From NCBI RefSeq assembly GCF_027484945.1, contig NZ_JAIXRZ010000063.1, forward strand, positions 47,938-111,937: DNA of 64,000 bases, in the 5' to 3' direction. Shown here one piece after another: positions 35,948 to 43,702 of the stretch. Position 1 is the first letter of the stretch; every line of letters begins with the position of its first letter. The position numbers and the translations under genes were made by a program. The notes beneath the pieces were generated by a model, which was not told where the DNA came from, searched no databases, and saw only the letters and a list, made by a program, of their open reading frames with translations. This DNA is from Flavobacterium sp. GTDB lineage: Bacteria > Bacteroidota > Bacteroidia > Flavobacteriales > Flavobacteriaceae.

Positions 35948-37468
35948 ATGAAACAAAAGTACATATTATTCGCATTGATTGCTACAATCACTCTTAATCT
36001 AGGGCAAGCACAACAAAATTATGTTGTAAATTCAATTCCCTACGTGCCCTATCAAGCAGCAGCGAATACCTTGAATACGTCAGATGATTTGCATTCATCA
36101 ATAATTGCTTTGCCATTTACATTTGATTTTTACGGTTCCCAATACACTAGTATTGTAATTAGCACTAATGGATATATCACATTTAACACTGGATTAGCCA
36201 ATACGTCATCGCAGTGGTCGTTTAATGCAGCAATTCCTACTACGTTAATTACGGCGCGCAATGCCATTTATGGAGCCTACCATGATATGTACAATAATTT
36301 TCCTAGTTCATTTGGTTCGATAACTTATGGGGTATACGGAACAGCTCCCTACCGAAAGTTTATCGTGTATTTTAACCAAAATCCATTGTTTTCTTGCAAT
36401 ACAATAAAAAGCTCATTTCAAATGGTATTGCATGAAACCTCCAATTTAATTGATGTGATTCTTGTCGATAAACAAAGTTGTCCAACTTGGAATAGTGGCA
36501 ATACCGTTACTGGAATTATGAATACAACCGGTACAATGGGACTCACACCTCCGGGTAGAAATACAGGAAATTGGACCGCTTTTCAAGAGTCTTGGCGCTT
36601 TAGCCGCCCTGGTTATTATTCAAATTATATGTATGTAGTTTGTGATCCTAATAACGATGGAATCGGCGAATACAATACAGCAACTATTCAAAACGACTTA
36701 TTTGCTGTAAGTCCGAATACCGTTCAATTATTCGCTACTCAAGCAGATGCTTCAACGCAAAGCAATCCAATTTCGGGTCCGGTTTACACTTCGCTTTCGA
36801 ACCCGCAAGTTATTTACGCTGTTTTTAATGGACAAATAAAATCGGTAATTTTAAATGCGGTTGATTGTACGCAAGATTTTGATTTGGATACCGTGCCAAC
36901 CGATCTAGAAGATGCTAACAATGATGGGAATTTAAATAATGATGATACCGATGGAGATGGAATTCCGAACTATTTAGATAATGATGATGATGGCGATTTT
37001 ATATTAACGAGTGTAGAATATGTTTTTATTCGTTCAACAACCACGGCATCTTTAGATACTGATAATGACGGAACACCCAATTATTTGGATAACGATGATG
37101 ATGGCGATGGTGTTTTAACCTATTTAGAAGACTATAATGGTAATGGAAACCCCGCTGATGACGATACCAACGCCAATGGGGCTCCCGATTACCTAGAAAG
37201 TGGAGTTGCATTGGGGCTTACACAAAATCAAACCCAACTTTTTTCTATCTATCCTAATCCGGTTGATCATGTATTGACCATACAAAATGATCATGCTGCA
37301 ACCCTTGAGTCGGTAATGATTTATAATAGTAACGGGGTTTTGGTCAAACAATGGACTGATAGCACTTCATTAACGTCAATTCCTGTAAGTGATTTAGCTG
37401 CGGGTTTGTATTTGGTTCAAGTTAAAACCAGCGCAGGTACCCAAGCTTTGAAATTTATTAAACGATAA
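35948..37468 (+). CDS. Secreted T9SS type A cargo protein with calcium-binding aspartate repeats
   Basis: 506 residues. The signal peptide is MKQKYILFALIATITLNLGQAQ. Residues about 30-290 form a beta-rich globular part with FDFYGSQYTSIVISTNGYITF, similar to the nidogen-like extracellular domains that often follow such signals. From about residue 310 there are aspartate-rich repeats (DTDGDGIPNYLDNDDDGD and TDNDGTPNYLDNDDDGDG) like thrombospondin type 3 calcium-binding repeats. The last about 75 residues (FSIYPNPVDHVLTI to LKFIKR) are a type A T9SS C-terminal sorting domain. The protein should be exported through T9SS and displayed on or released from the surface, possibly as an adhesin; ligand unknown. 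Confidence 0.87.
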   Translation: MKQKYILFALIATITLNLGQAQQNYVVNSIPYVPYQAAANTLNTSDDLHSSIIALPFTFDFYGSQYTSIVISTNGYITFNTGLANTSSQWSFNAAIPTTLITARNAIYGAYHDMYNNFPSSFGSITYGVYGTAPYRKFIVYFNQNPLFSCNTIKSSFQMVLHETSNLIDVILVDKQSCPTWNSGNTVTGIMNTTGTMGLTPPGRNTGNWTAFQESWRFSRPGYYSNYMYVVCDPNNDGIGEYNTATIQNDLFAVSPNTVQLFATQADASTQSNPISGPVYTSLSNPQVIYAVFNGQIKSVILNAVDCTQDFDLDTVPTDLEDANNDGNLNNDDTDGDGIPNYLDNDDDGDFILTSVEYVFIRSTTTASLDTDNDGTPNYLDNDDDGDGVLTYLEDYNGNGNPADDDTNANGAPDYLESGVALGLTQNQTQLFSIYPNPVDHVLTIQNDHAATLESVMIYNSNGVLVKQWTDSTSLTSIPVSDLAAGLYLVQVKTSAGTQALKFIKR

Positions 37469-37491
37469 ATTGAATTTATAATTTCTTATAG

Positions 37492-37519
37492 AAGGCCGAT
37501 AGTAGTATCGGCCTTTTTT
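37492..37519 (+). terminator. Rho-independent terminator after the T9SS cargo gene
   Basis: AAGGCCGATA at 37492-37501, a 4-nt loop, and TATCGGCCTT at 37506-37515 form a perfect 10-bp stem followed by a T run. It lies 23 nt after the stop codon. Confidence 0.9.
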
Positions 37520-37572
37520 TTACCTTGAGATAAAATTTACTTCCACGAAAACCCGTTTAATTCTCCTGTTTT

Positions 37573-37936
37573 TAGGATTTTGTATGTTAGCTAATTCCCA
37601 AAAGCTTACCCTGGAACGCGCCAATGGATTAGCACGCTTACCCAAGATGAAGCTTGCCCCTTTGTTTGGGAACCGAGTGGCACCGATTTTCTTTCACCAG
37701 GTGTTGTAAGTAATCGTACCGATGGGCATTTGGTGTATTTAGACCGATTGAATTTTGGTCGGGCGTGGAATTTATATCGGTTGGCAAATGATTATCCCAA
37801 AGATTTTGGTCACCTTAAATTCGTGGCACAAACGCATTTCAATTATTCGTTATCCGTAATAGTAGATGGGAATTATGAGGGTGAGCACTGGTTGGCCTCT
37901 TTTGCGCTCCTAGCTTTTGACGCAGCAAAGGAGTAG
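37573..37936 (+). pseudogene. Decayed DUF2891 family gene
   Basis: Reading frames in this stretch give pieces of one protein. A short frame starts near 37580 with MLANSQKLTLERANGLARLP, the signal cleavage and N-terminal pattern of DUF2891 proteins. The frame then changes and continues as CPFVWEPSGTDFLSPG near 37640-37700, after which RTDGHLVYLDRLNFGRAW and EGEHWLASFALLAFDAAKE follow to a stop at 37934-37936; these are C-terminal DUF2891 motifs. The middle of the domain (around two hundred residues) is missing and a second small gap lies after LSPG. An intact family member is around 350 residues or more, so this is a remnant. The DUF2891 assignment is from recalled motifs. Confidence 0.7.
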
Positions 37937-37973
37937 CATTTTTCAATAGAAATAAAAAAACTACTTTTGTGGT

Positions 37974-39533
37974 ATGCCAAGAGAACTTCAATTTCAAGTT
38001 ACCCCCGAAGTAGCTGCACAATCCGAGTTGCTGCACAATCAGGTAGCGCGATTAATACATGTTGCAGCCGATGATATTCAAAAAGTCATCATTTTAAAAC
38101 GCAGTATTGATGCACGGCAACGCACGGTTAAAGTTACGATTAAGGCAACCATTTATTTTAATGACGAATCGATTCCTTCATCCGAAGTTTCCTTACCCGA
38201 TTATACGGATGTAAATCATAAAAGGCCTGTATTGGTTGTGGGAGCTGGACCCGCAGGCTTGTTTGCTGCTTTGCATTTAATTGAAAAAGGGTTAAAACCC
38301 ATTGTCATTGAACGCGGAAAAGACGTTCGTGGGCGTCGTCGGGATTTGAAAGCCATTAATCGCGATCATGTAGTTGATACCGATTCTAATTATTGTTTTG
38401 GCGAAGGGGGCGCAGGAACCTATTCAGATGGTAAATTGTATACGCGTTCAAAAAAACGAGGAGATATCGATCGAATCCTCCGTTTATTGGTCGGATTTGG
38501 TGCTTCGCCCGAGATTCTTGTTGAAGCGCATCCTCATATTGGAACCAATAAACTTCCTCAAATCATTCAAAAAATTCGCGAAACCATAATTCACTTTGGG
38601 GGTGAAGTACTTTTTGACTCACGGGTGACGGATATTTTAATTGCCAATGGCGAAGTGCAAGGTGTTGAACTCCAGAATGGACAACGCATTGAAGCTAAAA
38701 AAATGATTCTGGCTACCGGACATTCTGCTCGAGATATTTTTGAACTCTTGAATCAAAAACAAATTCTTATTGAAGCGAAACCCTTTGCGCTAGGGGTGCG
38801 CGCCGAACATCCCCAAACGCTAATTGACCAAATTCAATATTCCTGTGACTTCCGTGGTGAATATTTACCACCTGCGCCGTATTCTATTGTGAAACAAGTG
38901 AACGGTCGAGGGATGTATTCGTTTTGTATGTGTCCGGGTGGGGTAATTGCGCCTTGTGCGACGAGTCCTGGAGAAGTAGTTACCAACGGATGGTCGCCCT
39001 CTAAGCGTGATCAAGTAACTGCCAATTCAGGTATTGTTGTAGAATTGCGCTTGGAAGATTTTAAACCTTTTGCTCAATTTGGTGCGTTGGCAGGATTGGA
39101 GTTTCAGAAAGCGATTGAACAACGCGCTTTTCAGTTGGCAGGTCAATCCCAAAAGGTACCTGCGCAACGTATGGTCGATTTTTCGCAAAAGAAACAATCT
39201 TCAGATATTCCGAAAACATCCTATGTCCCGGGAACCACATCAGTAGAATTGGGAGCGGTGTTCCCGCCCTTTTTAACACAGATCATGCGGGAAGGATTTG
39301 TGCAATTTGGAAAATCCATGAAAGGCTATTATACCAACGAAGCAATTTTGCATGCGCCCGAGAGTCGCACTTCATCACCCGTTCGAATTCCGCGCGATCC
39401 TCAATCACTAGAACATTTGCAAATCAAAGGCTTATATCCTTGTGGTGAGGGTGCAGGTTATGCGGGTGGGATTCTTTCTGCAGCTATTGATGGCGAGAAA
39501 TGTGCGCAAAAGATTGCGGAACTCTATGCCTAA
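37974..39533 (+). CDS. FAD-dependent oxidoreductase (COG2509-like)
   Basis: 519 residues. An N-terminal 80-residue alpha/beta region (MPRELQFQVTPEVAAQ; IILKRSIDARQRTVKV) is followed by the dinucleotide-binding fold VLVVGAGPAGLFAALHL at about residues 86-102 with VIERGKDVRGRRRD after it. SNYCFGEGGAGTYSDGKLYTR near 138 and LYPCGEGAGYAGGILSAAIDG near 485 are conserved landmarks of the uncharacterised FAD-dependent dehydrogenase group COG2509. The substrate is unknown. No signal peptide is present, so it acts in the cytosol. It is separated from the pseudogene before it by 37 nt and converges on the MsrBA gene. Confidence 0.85.
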   Translation: MPRELQFQVTPEVAAQSELLHNQVARLIHVAADDIQKVIILKRSIDARQRTVKVTIKATIYFNDESIPSSEVSLPDYTDVNHKRPVLVVGAGPAGLFAALHLIEKGLKPIVIERGKDVRGRRRDLKAINRDHVVDTDSNYCFGEGGAGTYSDGKLYTRSKKRGDIDRILRLLVGFGASPEILVEAHPHIGTNKLPQIIQKIRETIIHFGGEVLFDSRVTDILIANGEVQGVELQNGQRIEAKKMILATGHSARDIFELLNQKQILIEAKPFALGVRAEHPQTLIDQIQYSCDFRGEYLPPAPYSIVKQVNGRGMYSFCMCPGGVIAPCATSPGEVVTNGWSPSKRDQVTANSGIVVELRLEDFKPFAQFGALAGLEFQKAIEQRAFQLAGQSQKVPAQRMVDFSQKKQSSDIPKTSYVPGTTSVELGAVFPPFLTQIMREGFVQFGKSMKGYYTNEAILHAPESRTSSPVRIPRDPQSLEHLQIKGLYPCGEGAGYAGGILSAAIDGEKCAQKIAELYA

Positions 39534-39555
39534 AAAAAGCCCAAATTAATGGGCT
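39532..39555 (-). terminator. Terminator between convergent genes
   Basis: AGCCCA at 39538-39543 pairs with TGGGCT at 39550-39555. On the minus strand the stem is followed by a T run (39532-39538), so it can stop msrBA transcription. The minus-strand stop codon itself lies in the hairpin, at 39546-39548. Confidence 0.65.
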
Positions 39556-40652
39556 GATTTATTTTTTAAGCGTGCTTTAAATATTTTTTCAAATTTTTCA
39601 ACTTTGGGTCGCACCACCATTTGGCAGTACGGTTTGTCGGCGTTGTTGGCGTAGTAATTTTGGTGGTACTTTTCTGCAGCCCAAAATTCGTTCAAAGGTT
39701 CTAGTGTCGTCACTATTTTTGAGGGGTAGACCTTTTCTTCATTTAAGGTATGTATTAACGATTCTGCTGCTTTTTTTTCTGCTGCATCTTTGTAAAAAAT
39801 TACCGAACGGTATTGTGTACCCACATCAGCACCTTGACGGTTTAAAGTAGTGGGGTCGTGGACGGTAAAAAAGACTTGATAAATTTCGTCTAAATTGGTT
39901 TCGTTTGGATTGTATGTGATTTCAACTACTTCTGCAGCACCTGTTTTACCCGTACAAACTTCTTCATAACTCGGATTGTTAACGGAACCACCAGCATATC
40001 CTGAAACTACTTTTTCAACACCTTTTAAATTCTGGTATATGGCTTCTACACACCAAAAGCATCCACCACCTAATACGACGGTTTTTAATTGTGCTGCTTT
40101 TTCAGCAGCATCGGGTAAAAAATCCAGCGAAACAGCGTTCATGCAATACCGTTTACCGGTAGGTTCGGGGCCATCGTCAAACAAATGACCAAGATGGCTA
40201 TCACAACGGCTGCAAAGAGCTTCAACGCGCTGCATTCCGAAAGAATTATCAGATCGAAACCATATACTTTTGGGATTGTCTTGTTCAAAAAAACTGGGCC
40301 ATCCACAGCTGCTCACAAATTTTTGATTGGAACGAAATAATTTGTTGCCACAGGCTGCACAATAATAGGTGCCTTTGGTTTCACTCTTCCAAAGGGAACC
40401 TGTAAAAGCCCGTTCAGTATCTGCATGGCGCGCTACCTCATACAAATCGGGTGGCAGTACTTTTTTCCATTCTGCATCGGTAAGTACTAATTTATGGGTG
40501 TCTGTATTTGAATAATACGGATTTTCTGGTTTTTGAATTGCATTTTCCATGGTTTTCGCAGTGTTATTTGTTGCCTTTTCTGAATGGGATTGACCACAAG
40601 CAGCGAGGGTAATTAGTAGGCATAGGGTTAATAAGTAATAGCATGTTTTCAT
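39546..40652 (-). CDS. msrBA: Lipoprotein fusion of peptide methionine sulfoxide reductases MsrB and MsrA
   Basis: 368 residues from the ATG at 40652; the lipoprotein signal is MKTCYYLLTLCLLITLAACG with the lipobox LAAC. MsrB comes first (about residues 50-180): two CxxC zinc pairs (CAAC and CSRC), CGWPSF, and the catalytic Cys in RYCMNAVSLDF. MsrA follows from about residue 185, with VVLGGGCFWCVEAIYQ holding the catalytic Cys and QYRSVIFYKD near 275. The protein repairs both stereoisomers of oxidised methionine in exported proteins and is anchored in the periplasm or outer membrane. The order MsrB-MsrA is the reverse of PilB-type fusions. Start choice is supported by a -7 box at 40674-40681. 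Confidence 0.92.
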   Translation of the reverse strand: MKTCYYLLTLCLLITLAACGQSHSEKATNNTAKTMENAIQKPENPYYSNTDTHKLVLTDAEWKKVLPPDLYEVARHADTERAFTGSLWKSETKGTYYCAACGNKLFRSNQKFVSSCGWPSFFEQDNPKSIWFRSDNSFGMQRVEALCSRCDSHLGHLFDDGPEPTGKRYCMNAVSLDFLPDAAEKAAQLKTVVLGGGCFWCVEAIYQNLKGVEKVVSGYAGGSVNNPSYEEVCTGKTGAAEVVEITYNPNETNLDEIYQVFFTVHDPTTLNRQGADVGTQYRSVIFYKDAAEKKAAESLIHTLNEEKVYPSKIVTTLEPLNEFWAAEKYHQNYYANNADKPYCQMVVRPKVEKFEKIFKARLKNKSAH

Positions 40653-40673
40653 AATATTGGAAGTCAAAGTGAA

Positions 40674-40681
40674 CAAAGTTA
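40674..40681 (-). promoter_or_regulatory. Candidate -7 box for msrBA
   Basis: The minus strand reads TAACTTTG here, ending 21 nt before the chosen ATG at 40652. A CAA (minus TTG) at 40697-40699 is 15 nt away, a little too close for a -33 box. Confidence 0.4.
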
Positions 40682-40787
40682 TAGTCTATTTCTTTACAAA
40701 AACGTTTGTAAGTACTCCTAGCGTATAGTTTAAGGAAAGTTTAACGCTTGTTTTTAAAACTTCAACACTTTTCGACCATAAAAATTG

Positions 40788-40795
40788 TACATTTG
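40788..40795 (+). promoter_or_regulatory. Candidate -7 box for idi and the genes after it
   Basis: TACATTTG matches TAnnTTTG and ends 16 nt before the ATG at 40812. No TTG lies at the right distance upstream. Confidence 0.4.
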
Positions 40796-40811
40796 ACCAT
40801 TATCACCTTTT

Positions 40812-41339
40812 ATGAAAGAGGAACAAGTAGTTTTAGTTACCATCAACGATGAGCCCATTGGCTTAATGAATAAGTTGGAAGCTCATGAAAAAGCAGTTTT
40901 GCATCGGGCATTTTCCGTTTTTGTTTTGAATGACAAAAATGAAGTAATGTTGCAACAACGCGCGCAGCACAAATACCATTCGCCGTTATTATGGACCAAC
41001 ACCTGTTGTAGTCACCAACGCGCTGGTGAAACCAATATCGAAGCGGGTAAAAGACGTTTGGAGGAGGAAATGGGTTTTGTGACCGAACTCAAAGAATTAT
41101 TCCACTTTATTTATAAAGCGCCCTTCGATAATGGATTAACAGAACATGAGCTTGATCATGTGATGATTGGTTATTACAATGGCGAACCTGCAATCAATCG
41201 CGATGAGGTGGAGCATTGGAAGTGGATGGATATTGAAGCTATTCGGGTTGATATGAAAAGCAATCCTGAGCATTACACTGTATGGTTTAAAATCATATTT
41301 AACGAGTTTTATCATTACCTAGAAGACCATAAATTATAA
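40812..41339 (+). CDS. idi: Isopentenyl-diphosphate delta-isomerase, type 1
   Basis: 175 residues, a single Nudix-fold domain. LHRAFSVFVLNDKNEVMLQQRA opens the fold, LWTNTCCSHQRAGE at about residues 63-76 has the catalytic Cys (NTCCSH) and metal-binding His, and the Nudix helix AGKRRLEEEMGF follows. HELDHVMIGYYNGEPAINRDEVEHWKWM (the ELDH and EVEHWKW parts) carries the second catalytic Glu. The enzyme interconverts isopentenyl and dimethylallyl diphosphate, needed for quinones, carotenoids and undecaprenyl phosphate. It is first in a row with the QueD/PTPS and peroxiredoxin genes, spaced 2 and 1 nt. Confidence 0.93.
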   Translation: MKEEQVVLVTINDEPIGLMNKLEAHEKAVLHRAFSVFVLNDKNEVMLQQRAQHKYHSPLLWTNTCCSHQRAGETNIEAGKRRLEEEMGFVTELKELFHFIYKAPFDNGLTEHELDHVMIGYYNGEPAINRDEVEHWKWMDIEAIRVDMKSNPEHYTVWFKIIFNEFYHYLEDHKL

Positions 41340-41341
41340 TC

Positions 41342-41752
41342 ATGCGTGTAACCGTTTCTCGTAAAGCTCATTTTAATGCCGCTCACCGCCTTTATCGTAA
41401 AGATTGGACGATGGAGCAAAATGACGCGGTTTTTGGCAAATGCAATAATCCAAATTATCACGGGCACAATTATGAATTAATTGTATCGGTAACCGGTGAA
41501 ATTGATCCCGAAACAGGCTATGTAATTGATGTGAAAATTATCTCCGATTTGGTGAAAACCTTGGTAGAAGATGCTTTTGATCACAAAAACTTGAATTTAG
41601 ACGTTCCCGAGTTTTCTAATTTAAATCCAACCGCTGAAAATATTGCCGTAGTAATATGGAACAAACTTCGTCCCCATATTAGTGCCGATAAAGCATTAGA
41701 AGTTGTTTTATATGAAACTCCACGCAATTATGTAACTTACAAAGGGGAATAA
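41342..41752 (+). CDS. queD: 6-carboxytetrahydropterin synthase / 6-pyruvoyltetrahydropterin synthase family
   Basis: 136 residues, one T-fold domain. ARFNAAH-type zinc site reads AHFNAAHRLY at about residues 9-18, and GKCNNPNYHGHNYEL near 37-51 gives the other two zinc histidines and the catalytic Cys-containing loop. VIDVKIISDLVK near 64, FDHKNLNL near 82 and PTAENIAVVIW near 100 (Glu binding the pterin) complete the pattern. Family members make the queuosine precursor (QueD) or tetrahydropterins. A Tgt gene lies at 46087, so queuosine synthesis is a reasonable role, but the pterin route is not excluded. Confidence 0.85.
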   Translation: MRVTVSRKAHFNAAHRLYRKDWTMEQNDAVFGKCNNPNYHGHNYELIVSVTGEIDPETGYVIDVKIISDLVKTLVEDAFDHKNLNLDVPEFSNLNPTAENIAVVIWNKLRPHISADKALEVVLYETPRNYVTYKGE

Positions 41753-41753
41753 G

Positions 41754-42209
41754 ATGGCATTAAAAGTTGGTGATACCGTATCTCAATTTTCTGGTCTTGA
41801 TGCCTTTGGAAAGACCTTTGATAGTTCGACTTATTTCGGAAAAAAATGGCTTGTCGTTTATTTTTATCCCAAAGATGATACCCCAGGATGTACTACCCAG
41901 GCGTGCTCGTTTCGTGATGCCTATCAAGATTTTACCGATTTAGGGGTTGCAGTAGTTGGAATCAGTTCTGATAGTGTACCTTCACATTTGAAATTTCAAT
42001 CCAAATTTAATTTACCTTTTATATTATTGGCCGATACCAAAAAAGAAATTCGCAAACTCTTTGGTGTGCCGAATGATTTTATGGGGTTACTCGATGGTCG
42101 GGCTACATATGTTATCGGATTAGATCAGAAAATTCACTACATTTTTGATTCTATAGGAGGTAAACGGCATATGGAAAACGCGTTAGCCTTTTTAAAATCG
42201 GTAATTTAG
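41754..42209 (+). CDS. bcp: Thioredoxin-dependent thiol peroxidase (Bcp/PrxQ peroxiredoxin)
   Basis: 151 residues. YFYPKDDTPGCTTQACSFRD at about residues 38-57 is the Bcp active site: the peroxidatic Cys is in PGCTT and the resolving Cys five residues later in QACSF, the alpha-2 type of PrxQ. VVGISSDSVPSHLKFQSKFNLPF (first part) and the conserved Arg in DGRATYVI follow. It reduces hydrogen and organic peroxides with electrons from thioredoxin. It follows the QueD gene by 1 nt. Confidence 0.92.
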   Translation: MALKVGDTVSQFSGLDAFGKTFDSSTYFGKKWLVVYFYPKDDTPGCTTQACSFRDAYQDFTDLGVAVVGISSDSVPSHLKFQSKFNLPFILLADTKKEIRKLFGVPNDFMGLLDGRATYVIGLDQKIHYIFDSIGGKRHMENALAFLKSVI

Positions 42210-42267
42210 ACCTTCTCCAGTACATTTTTGCCGAAAACCCTGTATTTTTGTAACTTAAACAATTTGC

Positions 42268-43230
42268 ATGGATTGGTATCCCTTTGTTTTTCAACCTATT
42301 CTAAAAGAGCGTATTTGGGGCGGCACGAAACTTCGTGATCTACTGCATAAGCCTATTACCTCTGCTTTAACGGGTGAAAGTTGGGAAATTTCGACTGTTC
42401 CAGGTGATGTGAGTGTGGTTGCCAATGGTGTTTTAGCTGGAGTGGATTTAAATACACTGATACAGCAAAATCCAGAAGGACTATTGGGTAAAAAAGTGAC
42501 GGCTCAATTTGGTTCGCAATTTCCCTTGCTTTTTAAGTTTTTGGATGCGCGCGAAGATTTATCGATTCAAGTTCACCCCAATGATGCCCTAGCAAAAGCG
42601 CGCCACAATTCATTTGGAAAAACAGAAATGTGGTATGTAATGCAAGCTGATGCCACGGCCCAACTCATCGTTGGATTTAAAGAAGATTCAAATGCAACAG
42701 CCTACCAAAATGCCTTGAATCATCATCAGGTAGTTGATTTATTGCAACAGTATCCCGTGCAAAAAGGCGATGTGTTTTTTCTAGAAACGGGAACAGTTCA
42801 CGCTATAGGTGCTGGAACGCTAATTGCCGAAATTCAGCAAACTTCAGATATTACTTATCGCATTTACGATTTTGACCGACGGGATGCGCAGGGCAATTTA
42901 CGTGAATTGCATACTGAATTGGCTCTAGATGCTATCAATTACAATAAAACGTCAAGTAAACAAAACTATGACCGTATTCCAAATGTTGCGAACGTCATGG
43001 TTGATTGCCCATTTTTCACAACAGCGTTACTTCCGTTAAATGGCAAAGCTTCCTGTAACCGTTCTGGAGAATCATTTACAGTTGTAATGGTTGTTGAAGG
43101 TGAGGCACTTTTAACCTATTGCACTGGTTCAATGCCTATTCATAAAGGAATGACGGTTTTGCTTCCGGCTGGTTTGGGATTAGTGCATTTGGAAGGACAA
43201 GCAGAACTATTAGAAATTACAATTTCCTAA
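42268..43230 (+). CDS. manA: Class I mannose-6-phosphate isomerase
   Basis: 320 residues, a cupin-fold protein of the short class I type. FQPILKERIWGGTKLRDL opens it. Zinc ligands are visible in SIQVHPNDALAK (Gln and His) near residue 97, GKTEMWYVMQA (Glu) near 115 and FLETGTVHAIGAG (His) near 172. The C-terminal cupin half is shortened compared with enterobacterial ManA. The enzyme links fructose-6-phosphate and mannose-6-phosphate and so feeds GDP-mannose and GDP-fucose, which could serve the glycan genes at 605-26103. It stands alone between bcp and the small gene at 43286. Confidence 0.9.
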   Translation: MDWYPFVFQPILKERIWGGTKLRDLLHKPITSALTGESWEISTVPGDVSVVANGVLAGVDLNTLIQQNPEGLLGKKVTAQFGSQFPLLFKFLDAREDLSIQVHPNDALAKARHNSFGKTEMWYVMQADATAQLIVGFKEDSNATAYQNALNHHQVVDLLQQYPVQKGDVFFLETGTVHAIGAGTLIAEIQQTSDITYRIYDFDRRDAQGNLRELHTELALDAINYNKTSSKQNYDRIPNVANVMVDCPFFTTALLPLNGKASCNRSGESFTVVMVVEGEALLTYCTGSMPIHKGMTVLLPAGLGLVHLEGQAELLEITIS

Positions 43231-43251
43231 CGGCAATCCGAAGATTATCCT

Positions 43252-43259
43252 TAACTTTG
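43252..43259 (+). promoter_or_regulatory. Candidate -7 box for the small gene at 43286
   Basis: TAACTTTG matches TAnnTTTG and ends 26 nt before the ATG. The -33 area shows no TTG. Confidence 0.4.
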
Positions 43260-43285
43260 CAAAAAATTTAAAAATACTAAGCGTT

Positions 43286-43552
43286 ATGGCAAGTGTACGA
43301 AACTTAAAGAAAGACATTAATTATGTATTGGGTGATATCATCGAAGCGGTTTATTTATTAGAAATGACTACTGCGGGTAAACCAACCGAACCAACTCAAG
43401 TAATTATTACCGAGGCATTAGTGGCTTTTGACGATTTAATGACAAAAGTAAATGCTAAAAATGTAGCGAATAAAAAAGCGCATTTCAAGCAAATTAATAC
43501 AGAATTGGAAGCTACTGCTAATCAATTGGTTGACAAAATCAACGCATTGTAA
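43286..43552 (+). CDS. Conserved small helical protein of unknown function
   Basis: 88 residues, almost all helix-forming: MASVRNLKKDINYVLGDIIE, then ITEALVAFDDLMTKVNAKN and a final amphipathic helix ending in QLVDKINAL. I recognise it as a short protein found widely in Flavobacteriaceae but know no function. There is no signal peptide, cysteine or obvious catalytic motif. A candidate -7 promoter box precedes it, and it lies just upstream of the tRNA-Thr gene, on the same strand but with a separate promoter between them. Confidence 0.65.
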   Translation: MASVRNLKKDINYVLGDIIEAVYLLEMTTAGKPTEPTQVIITEALVAFDDLMTKVNAKNVANKKAHFKQINTELEATANQLVDKINAL

Positions 43553-43584
43553 GCCGTTTTTTCCAAAAAAGTGACCAAAATATT

Positions 43585-43614
43585 TTGGTGAATTAAATTT
43601 CACTTTTATATTTG
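43585..43614 (+). promoter_or_regulatory. Canonical promoter of tRNA-Thr (TTG-N19-TATATTTG)
   Basis: TTG at 43585-43587, a 19-nt spacer, and TATATTTG at 43607-43614, an exact match to the Bacteroidota consensus. The tRNA begins 15 nt after the box, leaving a leader of about 8-10 nt. Confidence 0.8.
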
Positions 43615-43628
43615 TAGCACTGAATACC

Positions 43629-43702
43629 GCCGGTGTAGCTCAGCTGGCTAGAGCAGCTGATTTGTAATCAGCAGGTCGTGGGTTCGAGTCCCTCCATCGG
43701 CT
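43629..43702 (+). tRNA. tRNA-Thr (anticodon TGT)
   Basis: 74 nt. The acceptor GCCGGTG (43629-43635) pairs with CATCGGC (43695-43701) with one G-U pair. The D arm is GCTC...GAGC, the anticodon stem GCTGA/TCAGC encloses the loop TTTGTAA, giving anticodon TGT (threonine, reads ACA and by wobble others). The T loop is TTCGAGT. CCA is not encoded. The T stem GTGGG/CCCTC has one T-T mismatch. Its 3' 16 nt, from AGTCCC onward, are repeated three more times downstream. Confidence 0.95.

Noticed and set aside
37730..37936. 68-codon open frame as an intact small gene
   Set aside because: It is the C-terminal remnant of a DUF2891 gene, with more of the same protein readable upstream in changed frame.
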